Origin: Streptomyces sp. S4.7
GTDB lineage: Bacteria; Actinomycetota; Actinomycetes; Streptomycetales; Streptomycetaceae
Assembly (NCBI RefSeq): GCF_010384365.1
Contig: NZ_CP048397.1
Coordinates: 744,001-808,000, forward strand
Reading direction: 5' to 3'
Length of the DNA stretch: 64,000 nucleotides
Below, piece after piece: positions 56,761 through 64,000 of the stretch. Each line of letters begins with the position of its first letter. Within the stretch, counting starts at the first letter, position 1. A program made the position numbers and the translations under genes. A model generated the notes under the pieces. The model was not told the DNA's origin and made no database searches. It saw nothing but the letters and a program-made list of their open reading frames with translations.

Positions 56761-57642
56761 TCACTTGATCGCTCCGCCGATCCCTCCGATGGAGAAGAAG
56801 CGGTTGAGCACGGCGAACACGATCACCGGCGGCAGCAGCATGACGACCGACATCGCCATCACGGGCCCCCAGTCGGTGGCGTTCTGCTGGAAGTAGGTCT
56901 GGAGCCCGATCGGCAGCGTGAAGTTGCTCTGCGACCTCAGGAAGACGGTGGCGACCAGGTAGTCGTTCCACGCGACGAGGAAGCTGAAGATCGCCGCCGA
57001 GAGAATGCCCGGGTACGAGTTGCGCAGCACCACACGGACGAATCCTCCCCACAGGGAGGCCCCGTCGACCCAGGCGGCCTCCTCCAGCTCGACGGGGATG
57101 GAGTCGTAGTAGGCAGCCATCATCCAGCACGTGACGGCCATGCTGCCGGCGATGAAGATGACGGCCACACCGCTGAGCGTGTCCGCCATTCCGATCTTCG
57201 CGAAGACAACGAAGAGCGGGATGACGAAGACGATGACGGGCAGGCTCTGGACGACGAAGAGCGAGAGCGTGTAGCCGCCGATGAACCTGTTGCGCAGTCT
57301 CGACATCGGATAGCCCGCCAGCGCCCCGATCACGACCGCGAACACGGTCGTCCCCAGGGTGACGGCAAGGCTGTTGTAGAGGTAGTCGAGGACAGGAGTC
57401 TTGGAGAAGATCTCGACGTAGTTCGAGAAGTTCCACGAGTACGTCCCGGAGGCGGTCTGTCCCGAGCGGACCGACAGGACCAGGATCATGATGATGGGTG
57501 CCAGGGCCACGAGTGTGACGACGGACATGACCGCTGTCTTGGCCCACCCGGCAGCGGATTCCCGCCGCTGCTTGCGCGTGATGCGGTCGGCGGCGGGGGT
57601 GGCTGTGCCGGCCCGGAGGGCGGAATGTACTGGAGTGGTCAT
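56761..57642 (-). CDS. ABC sugar transporter permease (MalG-like)
   Basis: The 293-residue permease has six predicted membrane helices and the EAA loop SIPVELEEAAWVDGASLWGG. It ends in NRFFSIGGIGGAIK. It pairs with the MalF-like permease 11 bp upstream, and the substrate-binding lipoprotein precedes both. The ATPase is not in the cluster, so the importer probably uses a shared multitasking ATPase such as MsiK. Confidence 0.92.
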   Translation of the reverse strand: MTTPVHSALRAGTATPAADRITRKQRRESAAGWAKTAVMSVVTLVALAPIIMILVLSVRSGQTASGTYSWNFSNYVEIFSKTPVLDYLYNSLAVTLGTTVFAVVIGALAGYPMSRLRNRFIGGYTLSLFVVQSLPVIVFVIPLFVVFAKIGMADTLSGVAVIFIAGSMAVTCWMMAAYYDSIPVELEEAAWVDGASLWGGFVRVVLRNSYPGILSAAIFSFLVAWNDYLVATVFLRSQSNFTLPIGLQTYFQQNATDWGPVMAMSVVMLLPPVIVFAVLNRFFSIGGIGGAIK

Positions 57643-57653
57643 CTGTACCGCCC

Positions 57654-58601
57654 TCAGCCGTTCGCCGACGCACGGTTGATGCGACGGAAGAAGTAGATGG
57701 ACATGGCGATCAGGGCGGTGGTGATGAGGAAGGCGACCGCGACGCCGTAACCGGTGCGGAAGTCCTGGAACACGAGCCGGTAGGCGAACACGACCAGCGT
57801 CGAGGTCGACCCGACGGGTCCTCCCCCGGTCAGCAGGAAGACGGAGGGGAAGTCGTTGATCGTGAAGATCGAGGCGAGTACCCACGCGATGTAGACGGGC
57901 TTCGACATGATCGGCAGGATGACGTGCCGGATGCGTTGCCAACGACTGGCCCCGTCGAGCCGGCAGGCTTCCTCGACACTGGGGTCCACCGCCTGCAGCG
58001 CGGAACTCATCATCATCATCATGAAGGGGACCGTCCCCCAGATCTTGAAGATGATCACGATCGCCATCGCCGAACCGGGGTTGGCCAGGATCTGGACGTC
58101 ACCGAACCCGAGCTCACGCAGGAGCGTGGGCACCGGGCTGGACGGCGTCGCGACCAGGAAGTTCCAGCTCGTCGTGCTGACAACCACCGGGACCACCCAG
58201 GGCAGCAGGAGCAGCACCCGGAACACCGATCTGCCGGGGAAGGACCGGCGCAGCACGAGAGCGAGGGCCGTGCCGATCACCCAGGCCACGAACACCGAGA
58301 CCACCGTGAACAGGAGGGTGAAGCGCACGGCTTCCCAGAACGCGGGGTCCTGCAAGGCGGTCGTGTAGTTCTCCAGGCCGATGAACTCCCCGGGCCCCGC
58401 GATCCCACCGTCACGCAGCGACTGGGAAACCGCGTAGAAGAGCGGATAGGCGTTGAGAGCGATGAGCAGGAAGATCGACGGGGCGAGCATCGCCGCCATC
58501 GTCTTCTTGCTCCCGGGGTGCCGGCTCTCGGCCTTCCTCTCTCGGCCCCGAGGCCTGTCCTTCCTCGCCGCCGATCTCGTCGGCACCGACACGTCCGTCA
58601 T
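57654..58601 (-). CDS. ABC sugar transporter permease (MalF-like)
   Basis: The 315-residue permease has six helices and the EAA-type loop DPSVEEACRLDGASRWQRIR. It starts at an ATG at 58601 with an AAGGAGG ribosome site and lies 35 bp after the binding-protein stop, in the same operon. It forms the heterodimeric channel with the MalG-like partner for neoagaro-oligosaccharide import. Confidence 0.92.
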   Translation of the reverse strand: MTDVSVPTRSAARKDRPRGRERKAESRHPGSKKTMAAMLAPSIFLLIALNAYPLFYAVSQSLRDGGIAGPGEFIGLENYTTALQDPAFWEAVRFTLLFTVVSVFVAWVIGTALALVLRRSFPGRSVFRVLLLLPWVVPVVVSTTSWNFLVATPSSPVPTLLRELGFGDVQILANPGSAMAIVIIFKIWGTVPFMMMMMSSALQAVDPSVEEACRLDGASRWQRIRHVILPIMSKPVYIAWVLASIFTINDFPSVFLLTGGGPVGSTSTLVVFAYRLVFQDFRTGYGVAVAFLITTALIAMSIYFFRRINRASANG

Positions 58602-58636
58602 GGACGCCTCCTTCTGTGCGTCAGATGACCCGTGGG

Positions 58637-59947
58637 TCACATGACCTTCTCGATGCCGTCCTGCAAGGTCCGAAGGGTCTGCTCGCCACTGCTCTTTGCC
58701 TGGATGACCTGCTGGGCCCACTGGGTGATGGCCTGTCCCCCGTCGACCGCGTTGATCTCGGGGAAGGGCTCACCGGCGAGCTGGGTGAGGGACTTGCCCA
58801 CGGGCAGCCACTCCTTGGTCGCCTTGACCAGGTTGGGCTGCGCCTGCACCTCGGGCAGGTCGAGGATGCTCTGGCGCACCGGGACCTTGTTGAGGACGCC
58901 CTTCTTCCAGTACGCCGACATGGCGTCGAGGTAGTAGACCGCGAAGTCCTCGACCACGTCCGTGTCCCAGTCACCGGTGTAGAGGATCAGGTCCGACGTG
59001 TACGCCATGGTGCCCTTGGTACCGTTCGGGCTGGTCAGGGGGCTTCCCAACGTGATGTCGGCCTTGAGCCGCGGGTCTTCGAAGGAATTGGCGATGTCCG
59101 GTGGCAGGATCGACAACGCCGCGGCGCCCGAGGAGAACTGGTCGTTCAGGTTCGCCACCGTGTAGCTCACGCTGCCCGGGTCCATGATTCCGTCCTTGGC
59201 CAGCTTCATGAGGAACTCCACCGCCTCCACGTTCGCGTCCGTCACGCACTGCGGCTCGCCGTCCTTGTCGAACAGGCCGCCACCGTTGTTGAACACGAAC
59301 GACAGGAACGTCTGGTAGGCGTTGCCCCCGGCACCGCCCGAGGCGACCATGCCGTACACGTCGTTCTTCTTCAGCGCCACACCAACCCGGTACAGGTCGT
59401 CCCAGCTGCGCGGCTCCTCCACACCGGCCTTCTCCAGCAGCGACTTGCGGTACCAGAGCAGCCGCGAGTCCACGTTCCACGGCAGTGCGGTGTACGCGCC
59501 CTTGTACTTGAACACATCGAGCGTGCCCGGCAGGAAGTCGTCCAGCTGCCCCTTGGACCTCAGCTTCGCGATGACCCCGTCGGCCGGATGGACCGCGTCC
59601 TGGACGTAGTACTGCAACGACTGGAACGCCCCGCCCGTGGATATGGCCGGCCCGGTCCCAGCGGCGATGGCCGAGCTGAAGGTCTGAAGCCACCCGTCCC
59701 AGCTGATCGACTGGTATGTCGCCGAGCCACCCGAGAACGCTGCGGAGATCTCCTTGCCCGCGGCGAGGTAGTCCGGCCCGGGGGACCCCCAGGGCATGTC
59801 CCAGAACGCGAACTTCGAGCCACCGGAGCCTTGGGACGAGTTTCCGCCACCAGAGCACGCGGCCAACAGCACCGCCCCTGCCACACCTAGTGAGCCGCCC
59901 AGGAATCCCCGTCGGGACACACCGCTGGGCACAACAGGCTTGGTCAT
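58637..59947 (-). CDS. Sugar-binding lipoprotein of ABC importer
   Basis: The 436-residue CUT1 binding protein has a Tat-like N-terminus (SRRGFLGGSLG), a lipobox LLAAC and the periplasmic binding fold with WVDSRLLWYRK-type (ALPWNVDSRLLWYRKSLLEK) substrate segments. It starts at the ATG at 59947 with GAGGGAGA. As the first gene of the importer operon it has a DagR box 50 bp upstream and would deliver neoagaro-oligosaccharides. Confidence 0.93.
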   Translation of the reverse strand: MTKPVVPSGVSRRGFLGGSLGVAGAVLLAACSGGGNSSQGSGGSKFAFWDMPWGSPGPDYLAAGKEISAAFSGGSATYQSISWDGWLQTFSSAIAAGTGPAISTGGAFQSLQYYVQDAVHPADGVIAKLRSKGQLDDFLPGTLDVFKYKGAYTALPWNVDSRLLWYRKSLLEKAGVEEPRSWDDLYRVGVALKKNDVYGMVASGGAGGNAYQTFLSFVFNNGGGLFDKDGEPQCVTDANVEAVEFLMKLAKDGIMDPGSVSYTVANLNDQFSSGAAALSILPPDIANSFEDPRLKADITLGSPLTSPNGTKGTMAYTSDLILYTGDWDTDVVEDFAVYYLDAMSAYWKKGVLNKVPVRQSILDLPEVQAQPNLVKATKEWLPVGKSLTQLAGEPFPEINAVDGGQAITQWAQQVIQAKSSGEQTLRTLQDGIEKVM

Positions 59948-59996
59948 CGAACATCTCCCTCGAGCGTCGTTGCATCGGGATGTTCCCCCACTGGAG

Positions 59997-60004
59997 AACC
60001 GGTT
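59997..60004. promoter_or_regulatory. AACCGGTT palindrome (DagR box 3) upstream of importer operon
   Basis: gagAACCGGTTttcc lies 50 bp upstream of the binding-protein start, an ideal position for repression. Confidence 0.7.
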
Positions 60005-60055
60005 TTCCACCGTAGCGTGGCGGCCCGTACCCCACAACCCTCGATCTCATACACG

Positions 60056-60103
60056 TCGACGGGCGGCTGTCTCCCGGGTCCGCGGGAGACAGCCGCCCGT
60101 CGA
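60056..60103 (-). terminator. 21-bp perfect hairpin terminator after dagR
   Basis: The arms 60056-60076 and 60083-60103 pair perfectly over 21 bp with a 6-base loop, 26 bp past the dagR stop (60129). It is among the strongest hairpins in the window and should insulate dagR from the importer operon. Confidence 0.85.
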
Positions 60104-60128
60104 TCAGCTCACGACCGCCTCGAGGTCG

Positions 60129-61178
60129 TCAGACTCGCGGAACGGCGACCGAGGCCCGCTCCACGATCTCGTACCCCCCCAGCACCTGACGGCTGCCGAT
60201 CACACGGCCCTCTATCTGGTCGACGAGAGCGTCGACGGCCGCGGCTCCCAGCGTCGCCAGCGGCATGGCGAGCGTGGTGAGGGGAGGATCGAGGAACTCC
60301 GCCATGGGGAGGTCGTCGTACGCGATCAGCGACACGTCGTCGGGCACCTTCCACCCTCGGTCACGCACCGCCTTCATCACCCCGACGGCCTGCGGGAACG
60401 TGCTGGCGTACAGTGCGGTCAGCTCCGGCCGCGCGTCAAGCAGTCCATGTGCCGCCGCGCATCCGCCGGCCTCGCTGAAGGTTCCGGCGAAGTGGGCGGT
60501 GTCGTCCAGGCCCAGCTCGCGCAGCCTGCCCTGGAACCCGTCCAGCCGGGACCGGGCCGGAGCGAGGTCCAGGGGACCCGTCACCATTCCGATACGCCGA
60601 TGCCCCCTGTCATGAAGGTGGTCGACGACCAGGGCGCTCGCCCCCCGCATATCCATGCCGACGTTACGGTTGGACCCCTGGACCTCCCGGTTGAGAAAGA
60701 CGTGCGCCAGCCCACCGCGATCGGCGAGGAGGCGCTCGACCAGGGGGTGCTCCGGCCGGGACGACGCGACGAGGAGACCGTCCACCCGCCCGGCCGTCAC
60801 CAGCTCCGCATAGGCCGCGTCGTCGTCCCCTGCTGCGTCCTCGGCGATGAGCAGCACGTAGCCGTGGTCACGCGCCCTGCGGAAGGCTCCGCGGGTGACC
60901 GCGGCGTACACGGAGTTCGACAGATCAGGGATGAGCAGCGCGAACGCCCTGGTCCGCGACACCGACAGCGCGCGCGCCGTGACGTTGGGCCGATACCCGA
61001 GTTCCGCGGCGACGGCGAGGACGCGCTCACGCGTCTCGGGCCTGATCCGGAGCGTGGTGTCGTCGTTCAGGATCCGTGAGACGACGGACTTGGTCACCCC
61101 CGCGCGCTTCGCCACGTCGACGAGCCGCGCTCGCGCCGGAAGCGCTTTCGCCTGGCCCGCCCCTGCCTCCGATGTCAT
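60129..61178 (-). CDS. dagR: LacI-family repressor DagR
   Basis: The 349-residue LacI/GalR protein starts at an ATG at 61178 with GGAGAGG. Residues 18-40 hold the helix-turn-helix (LVDVAKRAGVTKSVVSRILN) and the hinge follows. The effector domain runs to the C-terminus. In S. coelicolor the orthologous regulator next to this cluster represses agar genes. Here five AACCGGTT boxes, one between dagR and the aldehyde dehydrogenase, support the same role and autoregulation. Confidence 0.92.
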   Translation of the reverse strand: MTSEAGAGQAKALPARARLVDVAKRAGVTKSVVSRILNDDTTLRIRPETRERVLAVAAELGYRPNVTARALSVSRTRAFALLIPDLSNSVYAAVTRGAFRRARDHGYVLLIAEDAAGDDDAAYAELVTAGRVDGLLVASSRPEHPLVERLLADRGGLAHVFLNREVQGSNRNVGMDMRGASALVVDHLHDRGHRRIGMVTGPLDLAPARSRLDGFQGRLRELGLDDTAHFAGTFSEAGGCAAAHGLLDARPELTALYASTFPQAVGVMKAVRDRGWKVPDDVSLIAYDDLPMAEFLDPPLTTLAMPLATLGAAAVDALVDQIEGRVIGSRQVLGGYEIVERASVAVPRV

Positions 61179-61281
61179 TCCGTGCCCCTCTCCTACCGCC
61201 GCTGCCACGAGCATCTTGCCTGGCAGAGGATCGTGGCGTGCTCCGATGCCCGTTGTCGACCAGGCGTGTCACCGTATGGTA

Positions 61282-61289
61282 AACCGGTT
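61282..61289. promoter_or_regulatory. AACCGGTT palindrome (DagR box 4) in dagR/aldehyde dehydrogenase spacer
   Basis: ggtaAACCGGTTatc is in the divergent region, 51 bp upstream of the aldehyde dehydrogenase start and 104 bp upstream of dagR. It could control both directions. Confidence 0.72.
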
Positions 61290-61339
61290 ATCTGTGACGC
61301 GCGGACGTGATTCAGGCGTCCTCGGCGGGAAGGAACGAC

Positions 61340-62818
61340 GTGACTCACGAACTCTTCGACAGCAAGGGGCTGCTGGGCAGCGCACCGGCGGCCTTCGTCG
61401 CCGGTGAATGCGAGTTCGACTCCTCGCACGGCACGCTTCCGGTGATCAATCCCGCCAACGGGGAACTCGTCGCCGAGGTGCCCAGCAGCTCTTCCTCGAC
61501 GGTGGACCGGGCCGTGACGGCGGCGGTGGCCGCGCAGCGCGAGTGGGGGCGCCGCAGTCACGTCGCGCGCGCGGCCGTGCTGGAGGCTGTGCGCGACGCG
61601 ATCGCGGTGCACGCCGATGAGCTGGCGCGGATCGTCTCGGTGGAGCAGGGCAAGCCTCTCTCCGACGCCCGTGACGAGACGGAGGGCGCGTGCGCCTTCT
61701 TCGACTTCGCGATCAGCCAGAAGTACCGGGCCGTGGGCTCCATGATGGCGAGTGAGCCGGGCCGGTCGCTCGGCGTGCGTGAGGAACCTATTGGCGTGGT
61801 GGCGGCGATCCTTCCCTGGAACTTCCCGGTCGCCATCTTCGCCCGCAAGGTCGCTCCCGCGCTCATGGCCGGCAACGCCGTCGTTCTGAAGCCGTCGGAG
61901 CTCACTCCCCTCTCCGCGCTCGCTCTGGCCCGGCTCTGCCGGCTGGCCGGGGTGCCTGACGGGCTGCTGAGCGTCGTGTGCGGAGAGGGCAGGGACACCG
62001 GACGGACCCTCGTCACCCATCCAGGCGTCGGGATGGTCACCATGACGGGCTCGACACGCGGCGGCCGGGAGATTCTGGCCCAGGTGGCCGACCAGATCAT
62101 CCCCGTCTCCCTCGAGCTCGGCGGGAAGGCTCCGTTCATCGTCTTCGAGGACGCGGACCTGGACGCCGCGGTCGAGGCCGCTGCCGACGCACGGCTCTGG
62201 AACACGGGACAGGTCTGCACGTGCAACGAGGTGACCTATGTGCACGCCGATCTGCACGACGAGTTCGTGCGCCGCGTGGTCGACCGGTTCGCCTCGGTCA
62301 CCCCGCTCGATCCGTTCGCGGCCGGCTCGCGACTGGGCCCACTCGTGGCGGAGCGGGAACGGACCAGGGTCCAGGGGATGGTTGATGCGGCCGTCGCGTC
62401 CGGTGCCCGCGTCCGGACCGGAGGCGGCCGTCCCGACGGGGAGCAGTACCAGTCCGGCGCGTGGTTCGCGCCCACGGTGCTCACGGGCGTGCGTCCCGAG
62501 ATGGACATAGCGCGGCGGGAGGTTTTCGGGCCGGTCCTGCCCATCATTCCGTTCGACGCCGAGGCCGAGGTCGTCTCCGCGGCCAATTCGACCGCATACG
62601 GTCTGACCGCCTACGTCTACACCCGAGACCTCTCCCGGGCGATGCGCATGATCGACGCCCTGGAATTCGGGGAGGTCTACGTCAACCAGGCCGGGCCCGA
62701 ACAGGTGCAGGGCTTCCACACGGGCTGGAAGAGCTCCGGCCTCGGAGGCGACGACGGCCCGCACGGCTATGAGAAGTACCTCCGGCGCAAGACCGTGTAC
62801 GTGCGGCACGCTGTCTGA
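61340..62818 (+). CDS. 3,6-anhydro-L-galactose dehydrogenase (aldehyde dehydrogenase family)
   Basis: The 492-residue ALDH starts at a GTG at 61340 (GGAAGG 7 bp upstream). It has the NAD site TGSTRGGREI, the general-base glutamate in SLELGGKAPF (about residue 259) and the catalytic cysteine in NTGQVCTCNE (about 292). In this cluster it would oxidise 3,6-anhydro-L-galactose to anhydrogalactonate, the first step of the specialised branch. It stands alone on the plus strand, divergent from dagR. Confidence 0.92.
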   Translation: MTHELFDSKGLLGSAPAAFVAGECEFDSSHGTLPVINPANGELVAEVPSSSSSTVDRAVTAAVAAQREWGRRSHVARAAVLEAVRDAIAVHADELARIVSVEQGKPLSDARDETEGACAFFDFAISQKYRAVGSMMASEPGRSLGVREEPIGVVAAILPWNFPVAIFARKVAPALMAGNAVVLKPSELTPLSALALARLCRLAGVPDGLLSVVCGEGRDTGRTLVTHPGVGMVTMTGSTRGGREILAQVADQIIPVSLELGGKAPFIVFEDADLDAAVEAAADARLWNTGQVCTCNEVTYVHADLHDEFVRRVVDRFASVTPLDPFAAGSRLGPLVAERERTRVQGMVDAAVASGARVRTGGGRPDGEQYQSGAWFAPTVLTGVRPEMDIARREVFGPVLPIIPFDAEAEVVSAANSTAYGLTAYVYTRDLSRAMRMIDALEFGEVYVNQAGPEQVQGFHTGWKSSGLGGDDGPHGYEKYLRRKTVYVRHAV

Positions 62819-63090
62819 CGGCGAGGCCCCGCCGGGGGACGTCCTACCCACCCGGCCCACCCAACCCGCCCGGCGCTCGGGTGCGGCCCCGGCGGAGCGT
62901 CCGGGCCCCTCCGGGCGGGGCTCATCTTGTCGTCGCAGCCGTGTGGACAGGGCGTTGTTCCACCCGCCCCGATGCTCGCCCTGCCCTCCACCGAGCCGTC
63001 AACCCTTCTCTGAGCTGCGCTTTTGTCCCGTCACATGGTTGAACGCAGCACAGGACGCAATCTGGTGCAGATACTTGCCCCGCATAAAAA
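62819..63090. other. Spacer and promoter region upstream of GH50 agarase
   Basis: These 270 bp hold no gene. A GC-rich inverted repeat (62823-62833 with 62914-62923, one bulge) after the dehydrogenase stop may be a weak terminator. The remainder is the GH50 promoter region, which ends at the DagR box. Confidence 0.45.
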
Positions 63091-63098
63091 AACCGGTT
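63091..63098. promoter_or_regulatory. AACCGGTT palindrome (DagR box 5) upstream of GH50 agarase
   Basis: aaaaAACCGGTTtacc lies 103 bp upstream of the GH50 start, preceded by a run of seven A. Confidence 0.7.
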
Positions 63099-63200
63099 TA
63101 CCATCGGGCCGCGCCCCTTCGGTCACGGTAGATCGAGGCGCAGCGTGCGCAGAGACCGTGCGAGCCGGTCCTCTGCTCACCTTCCCAGATGGAGGGAGGC

Positions 63201-64000
63201 ATGACCGTGCACAAGCGCGCTTGCACCACTCCGCCGCCGCGAGCCAGCAGGTCGTTCCGCGTGAGGTGGCCTGTCCTGATAGCGGCCGCCTGCGCCGGGT
63301 CAGTCCTGACGACCACCAGCCCTCCGGCCTTCGCGGCCGGAGCTCATGACCTCGGCGACGAGACGATGCTCTACGACTTCCAGGACGGCCGGGTACCCAC
63401 CGAGGTCGGCCCGTACCAGGCGAAGACGACAATCGTCGGTCGCGGCGACAAGAAGCTCCGGGTCGATTTCCAGGCCCGGAAGAACTACTACTCCTCGTTC
63501 TCCGTACGCCCCGAGCCCGTGTGGAACTGGTCGGCGGAGAAGTCCGAGTCGCTCGGCATCGCGATGGAGCTCACGAACCCGGGCAACCGCTCCATCCAGC
63601 TCACGATCGATCTGGAGAGCTCGACCGGCGTCGCCACCCGCAGTGTCAACGTCCCGGCCGGCGGCGGTGGCACGTACTACTTCGACGTCGACAGCCCCGC
63701 GCTCCACCGCGACACCGGGCTGCGCGCCGATCCGTCCTGGCTCGCGGACAAGGACGTCACCTCTGCGGTCTGGATGTGGGGCTCCAAGGAGACGGATACG
63801 AGCCGCATCAGCCAGCTGAACTTCTACGTCGCCGGCCTGCTGCACGACCGGTCGGTCATCGTGGACGACATCCGCGTCGTCCGTGACGCGCCGGCAGACC
63901 CCGGTTACCTCAAGGGCCTGGTCGACGCCCTCGGTCAGAACAGCAAGGTCGACTACGAGGGGAAGGTCTCCAGAACGTGGGAGATCCTTCGGCAGCGCGC
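63201..64000 (+). CDS. dagB: Extracellular GH50 beta-agarase, partial (3' end beyond window)
   Basis: An open frame begins at an ATG at 63201 with a GGAGGGAG ribosome site and continues to the window end (266 codons visible), so it has no stop here. Residues 1-50 carry a signal peptide (R-rich start, WPVLIAAACAGSVL core, cleavage near FAAGA). A beta-sandwich-like domain follows (MLYDFQDGRVPTEV, QLTIDLESSTGVATRSVNV, LNFYVAGLLHD). This is the N-terminal part of GH50 exo-beta-agarases, which release neoagarobiose. The assignment rests on the cluster and on fold-like N-terminal segments. Confidence 0.8.
   Translation, partial: MTVHKRACTTPPPRASRSFRVRWPVLIAAACAGSVLTTTSPPAFAAGAHDLGDETMLYDFQDGRVPTEVGPYQAKTTIVGRGDKKLRVDFQARKNYYSSFSVRPEPVWNWSAEKSESLGIAMELTNPGNRSIQLTIDLESSTGVATRSVNVPAGGGGTYYFDVDSPALHRDTGLRADPSWLADKDVTSAVWMWGSKETDTSRISQLNFYVAGLLHDRSVIVDDIRVVRDAPADPGYLKGLVDALGQNSKVDYEGKVSRTWEILRQR

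Overview
The window is high-GC actinobacterial DNA. Codon use, GTG starts, strong AGGAGG-type ribosome sites, MutA/MutB with MeaB, a divergent second EF-Tu and Tat signal peptides all point to Streptomyces. No rRNA, tRNA or CRISPR array was seen.

Region 1 (1-30.6 kb) is ordinary chromosome. It holds an ACT-GNAT acetyltransferase, a Cys/Met PLP lyase divergent from an Lrp regulator, a DUF885 peptidase, a frameshifted SDR whose tail runs into a dispersed Streptomyces repeat, sbcDC, small housekeeping genes, an XRE-cupin regulator divergent from an EamA exporter, two left-handed-helix transferases, a decayed sensor-kinase remnant, DedA, a thioesterase, a secreted protein, a spermidine-synthase-like protein, EF-Tu3, an AlkD-like protein, a TVP38 protein, the mutA-mutB-meaB-hydrolase operon and uppP.

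Region 2 (30.6-42.0 kb) is an accessory island. Its left part is a tight minus-strand operon, 34657 to 30778: a small helical protein with a C-terminal amyloid-like motif, a P-loop NTPase with a matching N-terminal motif, a 255-aa unknown, a 70-aa unknown and a ribbon-helix-helix-like protein. The architecture resembles the effector/NLR pairs that use bacterial amyloid signalling sequences, and it is the best candidate here for an undescribed conflict system. The right part is an insertion-sequence graveyard: two IS1380 remnants, a truncated OLD-like ATPase, a RelE/Phd toxin-antitoxin pair, ISL3, integrase and AAA fragments, then two identical 1049-bp IS5-type elements in opposite orientation around a third IS5-family element.

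Region 3 (42.0-64.0 kb) is a complete agar-catabolism locus. It has secreted GH16 agarase DagA, a GH50 agarase (cut by the window end), an ABC importer, GH117 neoagarobiose hydrolase, GH2 beta-galactosidase, anhydrogalactose dehydrogenase and cycloisomerase, two or three oxidoreductases, a galactonate-type dehydratase, a sugar-acid kinase, a KDPG-type aldolase and a LacI regulator (DagR). Five AACCGGTT palindromes lie upstream of the transcription units and look like the DagR regulon. The DagA stop codon is 47 bp from the last insertion element, which suggests that the locus was acquired or is mobile.

Several genes (SDR, NTPase, RHH-like protein, kinase remnant) carry small indels. Some may be assembly errors rather than true decay.
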